From contig JACKCN010000001.1 of the NCBI GenBank assembly GCA_020634015.1, positions 913,001-977,000 on the forward strand: 64,000 nucleotides of DNA, written 5' to 3'. Position numbers and translations under genes: made by a program. The notes below the pieces were generated by a model. That model ran no database searches. It was not told the DNA's origin and worked only from the letters and a program-made list of their open reading frames with translations. How positions within the stretch are numbered: position 1 is the stretch's first letter; each line of letters opens with the position of its first letter. This DNA comes from Candidatus Delongbacteria bacterium (GTDB lineage Bacteria > CAIWAD01). This document shows, piece by piece, positions 59,575-64,000 of this stretch.

Positions 59575-60561
59575 TCAGTTGCCGGTCTGCCCCATCAGCA
59601 GGGCGATGCAGGCCACATTGACGATGTCCTCGGCCGTGCACCCGCGCGACAGATCCATGAAGGGCCTGGCCAGACCCTGGACCAGAGGGCCGAAGGCTTC
59701 GGCACCGCCCAGACGCTGGGTCAGCTTGTAGGCGATGTTGCCCGAATCGAGATCCGGAAAGATCAGCACGTTGGCGTTTCCCGCCAGGGGACTGCCGGGT
59801 GCCTTGCGATTGGCCACGGCGGGCACGATGGCGGCATCCACCTGCAACTCACCATCAATGCACAGGTCAGGCGCCGCCTTGCGCGCCAGCGCCAGCGCCT
59901 CGCGCACCTTGTCCACCCGGGGATGGGCGGCGCTGCCGTGTGTCGAGAAGCTGAGCATGGCCACCCGGGGCTGTGCGCCGGTGAGGGCTTCGTGGGTGGC
60001 CGCCGAACTGATCGCGATGGATGCCAGCTGGCGGGCGTCCGGATCGGGCACGATGCCACAGTCGGCATAGGTGAAGACCCTGCCATCGGGCAGCACCATC
60101 AGAAAGGTGGACGAGACCACCGAAGTCCCCGGCGCCATTCCCAGGACCTGGATGCCCGCACGGATCACATCCCCGGTGGTGTTCACCGCACCGCCCACAC
60201 TGGCATCGCAGCGCCCTTCCTTGAGCATGAATGCGGCGAAGTACAGTTCCTGGCGAACCTGAATGGCTGCCTGGGCCAGGCTCAGTCCCTTGGCCTTGCG
60301 CAACTGGAACAGTTCGTGGGCATAGCGATCGCTCCACTCCGACTCCGCCGGGTCCAGCAGATCACGGGACTGAAGCGCCAATCCCGCCTCGCGGGCCAGA
60401 GCCTCCACACGTGGCCGTGAGCCAATCAGGCTGACCCGGCAGATCCCCTTTTCCTTGAGCAGGCGTGCGGCTTCGACCGTACGCGGGTCTTCGCCCTCCG
60501 GCAGCACCACGTGTCCCTTGAGCAGTGCGGCGCGCTCCTGCAAGCTTCGCACGATGTTCAT
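59575..60561 (-). CDS. pta: Phosphate acetyltransferase
   Basis: This 328-aa Pta interconverts acetyl-CoA and acetyl phosphate. It is the short form without the N-terminal DRTGG domain. Family segments are VVLPEGEDPRTVEAA, DASVGGAVNTTGDVIRAG, VSSTFLMVLPDGRVFTYADC, AMLSFSTHGSA, VDAAIVPAVA, NVLIFPDLDSGNIAYKLTQRL and GPLVQGLARPFMDLSRG. Phosphate butyryltransferase is a less likely alternative. It overlaps the coaD stop by ATGA, so the pair links acetyl-CoA turnover to coenzyme A synthesis. ackA is not in the window. Confidence 0.93.
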   Translation of the reverse strand: MNIVRSLQERAALLKGHVVLPEGEDPRTVEAARLLKEKGICRVSLIGSRPRVEALAREAGLALQSRDLLDPAESEWSDRYAHELFQLRKAKGLSLAQAAIQVRQELYFAAFMLKEGRCDASVGGAVNTTGDVIRAGIQVLGMAPGTSVVSSTFLMVLPDGRVFTYADCGIVPDPDARQLASIAISSAATHEALTGAQPRVAMLSFSTHGSAAHPRVDKVREALALARKAAPDLCIDGELQVDAAIVPAVANRKAPGSPLAGNANVLIFPDLDSGNIAYKLTQRLGGAEAFGPLVQGLARPFMDLSRGCTAEDIVNVACIALLMGQTGN

Positions 60562-61052
60562 TTCCGCTTCTCCCCCAGCTCGCGACGGGCTTCCAGGACC
60601 TGGATCACAGGCCTGGGCACGAAGCGCTGGTATTCGGTTCCGTAGAGATAGAGTTCCCGCACGATGGATGAGTTCACGAAGACATGCTGTTCGCTGGCCA
60701 GCAGGAACACCGTGTCGATTTCCGGCGCCATGCGGCGGTTCAGCAGCGCCAGCTGGGCTTCGTAATCATAGTCACTCACCGCACGCAGGCCACGGATCAT
60801 GACACTGGCGCCGTGCGCCTGGGCGTAGTCCACCAGCAGACCCTCGAAACGGTCCACGACCACTTCGGGCAGATGACTCACGCATTCCCGGATCACGTTC
60901 TCGCGTTCCTCCAGCGAGAGCAGCGGAGTCTTGCGCGAATTCACGGCCAGCAGGATGGTGACCCGGTCGAAGAGGCGGCAGCTGCGCTGGATGATGTCCA
61001 GGTGCCCCAGAGTGATTGGGTCGAAGGTGCCCGGGTAGATGGCATGACGCAT
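60558..61052 (-). CDS. coaD: Phosphopantetheine adenylyltransferase
   Basis: This 164-aa CoaD forms dephospho-CoA from 4'-phosphopantetheine and ATP. The start is the ATG at 61052. Motifs are AIYPGTFDPITLGHLDII (T-x-GH), LLSLEERENVI, GASVMIRGLRAVSDYDYE and VNSSIVREL (the ISST-x-RE motif with Val-Asn-Ser-Ser). The length is typical. It is coupled by a 4-nt overlap to pta downstream and lies 22 nt after the phosphatase gene. Confidence 0.95.
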   Translation of the reverse strand: MRHAIYPGTFDPITLGHLDIIQRSCRLFDRVTILLAVNSRKTPLLSLEERENVIRECVSHLPEVVVDRFEGLLVDYAQAHGASVMIRGLRAVSDYDYEAQLALLNRRMAPEIDTVFLLASEQHVFVNSSIVRELYLYGTEYQRFVPRPVIQVLEARRELGEKRK

Positions 61053-61074
61053 GAGCTTGCTCCCGTCTGCGATG

Positions 61075-62454
61075 TCAGCTCGGCTGCGGTGGAACACGCA
61101 GCACCATGATGGTGAGGTCGTCGCCGGTGGCAGGCCCCACTTCACCTGCGCCCACGAAGTGCTGCAGGTCGTTGAGCAGCCCCATCAGCGTGCGCGGTGG
61201 TTCCACCCCGCCGTGTGTGACGAAACTCTGCCGGACATTCTCAAGTCCGTATTCCTGGCCCTGGTCATTCTGGGCCTCACTGAGCCCATCGGTGTAGAAC
61301 AGGACCGAATCGCCGGCACGGAGCGCGAAGGACCCCTGCTCGTAGCCGATGTCCTCGAATGCGCCCAGCACGATGCCGCCGCTGATCAGATGGTCCACGC
61401 CACCGTCCGGGTGACGCACCACCGGTGGGTTGTGCCCGGCATTGACATAGCGGAATCGCTGGGTGTCGCGTTCGTAGACTCCGAAGAACATGGTGACGAA
61501 CACATCCGGCTCGGTGACACTGCAGATGTAGTTGTTCAGCTGGGCGGCAATCATCGGCAGGCTCTTGCCCTCGGCGATCAGGATCCGGAAACCGGCATGC
61601 ACGCTGGTCATGATCAGCGACGCGGGAATGCCCTTGCCCGTGACATCGGCGATGACCACGGCCTGGCGTCGCTCATCGAGGGCGAAATGGTCGTAATAGT
61701 CGCCACCCACGGCTTCGCAGGAAAGACTGGTGCCGGCGATCTCCAGATCGGTCGCGACGAAATCGTGGTGGGGAAAGTGATCCTGCTGGATGCTGCGCGC
61801 CAGTTCCAGCTCGCGCTCGACGCGGCGATTTTCCAGGCGATCACCGTGCAGGCGCGCGCGCTCCACCGCAAGGGCGACCTGACTGGCGAATACTTCCAGC
61901 AGGTGGCGCGCTTCCTCGTCGTAACTGGCCAGTCGATCGGATTCGAGGTTGAAGAAGCCCAGCAGCTCGTTTTCGAGCAGAATGGGAACCACCAGTTCAC
62001 TGCGGGTCGAGGCGCGCGCGTTGAAGTACCGCGGATCCTTGCGCACGTCCTCCACCACCACGGACTTCCGGTTGTGGCCCACCCAGCCCATGATGCCCTT
62101 GTCCAGCTTGGAACGTACCAGCTGCAGATTCTGCATCTCGTACCCGCGCAGGGTTTCCCAGTTGATGCGCTCGTTCTGCACCAGGTACAGGCCGGCCGCA
62201 TCATAGGGAATCAGTTCCCCGAGGGTATCCATGATCAGGTGGGAGAGGCGTTCTGTATCCAGGTCCAGACCCAGACGCTGGCCGATTTCACGCAGCAGTG
62301 CATTTTCCCGCTGGCTGCGATCCAGCTCGGAAGCGGGAACCAGCTCGTCCAGCAATGCGGCGAACTCATGCCAGGAATCGGAGGAAGGCTGGTCAGCGGG
62401 AGAGGAAAAATCGCCCGGGCCAGCCGAGCCCAGGCGATGCAGAGTTTCCTGCAA
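61075..62454 (-). CDS. GAF domain-containing PP2C/SpoIIE-type serine phosphatase
   Basis: This protein of at least 459 aa has a GAF domain at about residues 60-200 (LSHLIMDTLGELIPYDAAGLYL, SELVVPILLENELLGFFNLES), a coiled-coil linker (ENRRVERELELARSIQQ) and a PPM/SpoIIE phosphatase domain. The phosphatase has AVGGDYYDHF, VVIADVTGKGIPASLIM, YVNAGHNPP, LFYTDGLSEAQN and GDDLTIMVLRV, which keep the metal-binding Asp residues. Such phosphatases dephosphorylate STAS antagonists in partner-switching control, and a STAS gene lies 83 nt upstream. The start is unclear: a TTG at 62454 is used here, but the frame continues upstream with coding-like text (SREIRDRIARLQ) and no ATG or GTG. Confidence 0.9.
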   Translation of the reverse strand: MQETLHRLGSAGPGDFSSPADQPSSDSWHEFAALLDELVPASELDRSQRENALLREIGQRLGLDLDTERLSHLIMDTLGELIPYDAAGLYLVQNERINWETLRGYEMQNLQLVRSKLDKGIMGWVGHNRKSVVVEDVRKDPRYFNARASTRSELVVPILLENELLGFFNLESDRLASYDEEARHLLEVFASQVALAVERARLHGDRLENRRVERELELARSIQQDHFPHHDFVATDLEIAGTSLSCEAVGGDYYDHFALDERRQAVVIADVTGKGIPASLIMTSVHAGFRILIAEGKSLPMIAAQLNNYICSVTEPDVFVTMFFGVYERDTQRFRYVNAGHNPPVVRHPDGGVDHLISGGIVLGAFEDIGYEQGSFALRAGDSVLFYTDGLSEAQNDQGQEYGLENVRQSFVTHGGVEPPRTLMGLLNDLQHFVGAGEVGPATGDDLTIMVLRVPPQPS

Positions 62455-62537
62455 ACGCGCGATCCGATCACGAATCTCGCGCGAATTGAACGAAGTCGGG
62501 ATCTTGTGCTCCGGAATGCCCGTCCCGCTGTGCGGAA

Positions 62538-62882
62538 CTACTTGCCCTGGAAGGCCTTGGTGGCATCAGCGACCGTATCGAAGGTGCTGAAGACTGTGTA
62601 AAGCTTGGTGATCATGAACAGGCTGTCGATCTTTTCGGAGATGTTGGCCAGGTGAAAGTCGCCACCGCTCTCCTTGACCGGCTTCAGGCTCTTGATCAGA
62701 ATGCCCAGCCCGGACGAGTTCATCAACTTGACCCCGCTGAGATCAAGGACGATCTTGCGCTGGTTGGCATCGATCAGGGATTTGACCTTGTTGTAGAACA
62801 CTTCAGCGTCAGGCCCGCCCATGATGTTTCCCTTGATGGTGAGAATGCTGACATCGTTCGCGGTCTCTTCGGTGATCGTCAT
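62538..62882 (-). CDS. STAS-domain anti-sigma factor antagonist (SpoIIAA/RsbV type)
   Basis: This is a 114-aa single STAS domain. VLDLSGVKLMNSSGLGILI contains the phosphorylatable serine (Ser56 or Ser57) in the usual D-x-S-G-L-G context. In partner switching the unphosphorylated antagonist binds an anti-sigma kinase and frees a sigma factor or other partner. The PP2C phosphatase encoded just downstream is the likely activator; the HATPase kinase partner is not in this window. A very good sigma-70-type promoter lies at 62916-62944. Confidence 0.92.
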   Translation of the reverse strand: MTITEETANDVSILTIKGNIMGGPDAEVFYNKVKSLIDANQRKIVLDLSGVKLMNSSGLGILIKSLKPVKESGGDFHLANISEKIDSLFMITKLYTVFSTFDTVADATKAFQGK

Positions 62883-62915
62883 GGCCGGCTCCTTGGTGAC
62901 TACTGAGTGGGTTTG

Positions 62916-62944
62916 AACATATCATTGGACCCAGCAAGTGTCAA
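62916..62944 (-). promoter_or_regulatory. Sigma-70-type promoter for the STAS/phosphatase operon
   Basis: On the minus strand a perfect TTGACA is separated by exactly 17 nt from TATGTT, 34 nt upstream of the STAS start codon. Confidence 0.8.
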
Positions 62945-63042
62945 TCGAAGCCCGCCGGTGGCCGAAATTGCTAGATTCCGCCCGCGACTGAGCTGACACT
63001 CGCCGGCTCCGGCCGCCCGAACCTGATCACATGGGAGACTTC

Positions 63043-64000
63043 ATGCCCGAACTTCGCCTGGACCCGATACAGAAACGCTGGGTCATCATCGCCACCGAGC
63101 GCCAGAACCGACGCACCTGGTTCGACAAGGAACTGACCCTGCCCGGCACCCAGATCTGCCCCTTCTGCACGGGCAACGAAGCGCTCACGCCTCCGGAGAT
63201 CCTGGCACACCGCAGCAGTGGCATCTCCAATGATTCAAGCTGGACGCTGCGCGTCATTCCCAACAAGTTTCCGGCCCTGCAGATCGAAGGCACCGGCGAC
63301 CGGCGGGCCGACGGGATCTATGACCGAATGAATGGCATCGGCGCGCACGAGGTGGTCATCGAAAGCACCAACCACGTGCAGCACATGGCGGACATGCCTC
63401 TGGACCAGGTCGCCAGCATCTTCGAAGTCTATCGCCTGCGACTGGCCGATCTGATGAAAGACCCACGCTTCAAGTACGTGATGATCTTCAAGAATCATGG
63501 CAGCGACGCGGGCGCGAGCATCGCCCACCCGCACACCCAGATCATTGCCACACCCGTGACGCCCAAGACGGTATCGCTGGAGCTGGACAGCGCACGCGAA
63601 CACTTCCACCACAAGGAACGCTGCATCTTCTGCGACATCATGGACGAGGAACTCTCGCACGGAGAACGCCTGGTATACATGAGCGACCATTTCGTGGCCC
63701 TGTGTCCCTACGCCTCACGCTTTCCCTATGAAGTCATCGTGCTGCCACGCACGCACGCCCACGACTACAGCGTGGCCCCCGACCACATCGTGCGTGATCT
63801 GGCCCACACCATGCAGGTGGTTCTGGCCAAGCTGCGCATGGCGGTGAACGATCCGCCGTTCAATTATCTCTTCCACACATCGCCCAATCCCACACACGCA
63901 CGGCGACGGGCGAACTACTGGGATACGCTGGCTTTTGACTGGCACTGGCATGTGGAAGTGCTGCCGCGGCTGACCAAGACCGCCGGCTTCGAATGGGGTT
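63043..64000 (+). CDS. galT: Galactose-1-phosphate uridylyltransferase, partial (3' end beyond window)
   Basis: The first 319 codons of a class I GalT, which exchanges UMP between UDP-glucose and galactose-1-phosphate in the Leloir pathway. I take the ATG at 63043 (GGGAGA upstream); another ATG lies four codons earlier. LRLDPIQKRWVIIATERQNR is the N-terminal signature. CPFC and CIFC can bind the structural metal, and ASIAHPHTQIIATP carries the catalytic His-Pro-His-x-Gln. The C-terminal HIT-fold half follows (SRFPYEVIVLPRTH, NYLFHTSPNP, HWHVEVLPRLTKTAGFEWG). The stop is beyond the window. It is divergent from the STAS gene, 160 nt away. UDP-sugar supply for exopolysaccharide is a possible link. 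Confidence 0.92.
   Translation, partial: MPELRLDPIQKRWVIIATERQNRRTWFDKELTLPGTQICPFCTGNEALTPPEILAHRSSGISNDSSWTLRVIPNKFPALQIEGTGDRRADGIYDRMNGIGAHEVVIESTNHVQHMADMPLDQVASIFEVYRLRLADLMKDPRFKYVMIFKNHGSDAGASIAHPHTQIIATPVTPKTVSLELDSAREHFHHKERCIFCDIMDEELSHGERLVYMSDHFVALCPYASRFPYEVIVLPRTHAHDYSVAPDHIVRDLAHTMQVVLAKLRMAVNDPPFNYLFHTSPNPTHARRRANYWDTLAFDWHWHVEVLPRLTKTAGFEWG

Overview
This 64 kb window is GC-rich, densely coded bacterial DNA. It has no tRNA, rRNA, CRISPR array, insertion sequence or phage gene that I can see. It looks like a Gram-negative member or relative of the Fibrobacterota-Chlorobiota-Bacteroidota (FCB) superphylum. The evidence is several secreted proteins with C-terminal 'PNPFNP...GLASGVYLLRL' sorting domains of the type IX secretion kind, a PorV/PorQ-like barrel, a TonB-dependent receptor with a carboxypeptidase-regulatory N-terminal domain, many lipoboxes, a TolC protein, and two sigma-54 activators. 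I cannot name the phylum; an uncultured FCB candidate phylum is my inference.

Layout. (1) 1-6.2 kb: the start of trmH, two tandem paralogous His/Gly-rich lipoproteins with a thioester-domain-like C-terminal part, and a Gly-rich secreted protein. (2) 6.4-14.1 kb, minus strand: mltG, pcrA/uvrD, nadC, a secreted sorting-domain protein and a secreted HExxH metalloprotease, packed or overlapping as one operon. (3) 14.3-27.4 kb, minus strand: five cell-envelope genes with gaps of 8-20 nt. In transcription order they are a TonB-dependent receptor carrying an array of calcium-binding-type repeats, a beta-helix lipoprotein, a 1043-aa secreted protein, a PorV-like barrel and a 939-aa lipoprotein, followed by a strong terminator hairpin. 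(4) 28-34 kb: a Wzz-like chain-length protein, two lipoproteins and a PilZ (c-di-GMP) protein, beside a sigma-54 activator. (5) 34.1-43.3 kb: murC-dapF on the plus strand; an undecaprenyl-phosphate sugar transferase overlapping an NtrC-type response regulator, with rsgA upstream; and tsaB-cdaA (c-di-AMP)-UMF1 transporter. (6) 43.4-49.3 kb: a small zinc-finger protein, hpnC-hpnD-hpnE (squalene synthesis), a PDZ protein and TolC, probably one transcript from a promoter near 49.6 kb to a terminator at 43.4 kb.

(7) 49.3-55.6 kb: a structured intergenic region, a secreted sorting-domain protein, a 12-bp-period minisatellite, and polA. (8) 55.6-64 kb: an outer-membrane barrel, mrp divergent from a SprT-like metallopeptidase gene, two tiny tandem membrane peptides, pta-coaD, a GAF-PP2C phosphatase with a STAS anti-sigma antagonist behind a clear sigma-70-type promoter, and the start of galT running off the end.

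The most unusual items are the paired His/Gly-rich thioester-like lipoproteins, the Ca-type repeat array inside the TonB receptor and its operon, the twin 39-40-aa membrane peptides, the half-LIM-like zinc protein in front of hpnCDE, and the minisatellite beside polA. Start sites, motifs and palindromes were read directly from the sequence. Functions follow from family motifs, and system-level roles are inference.
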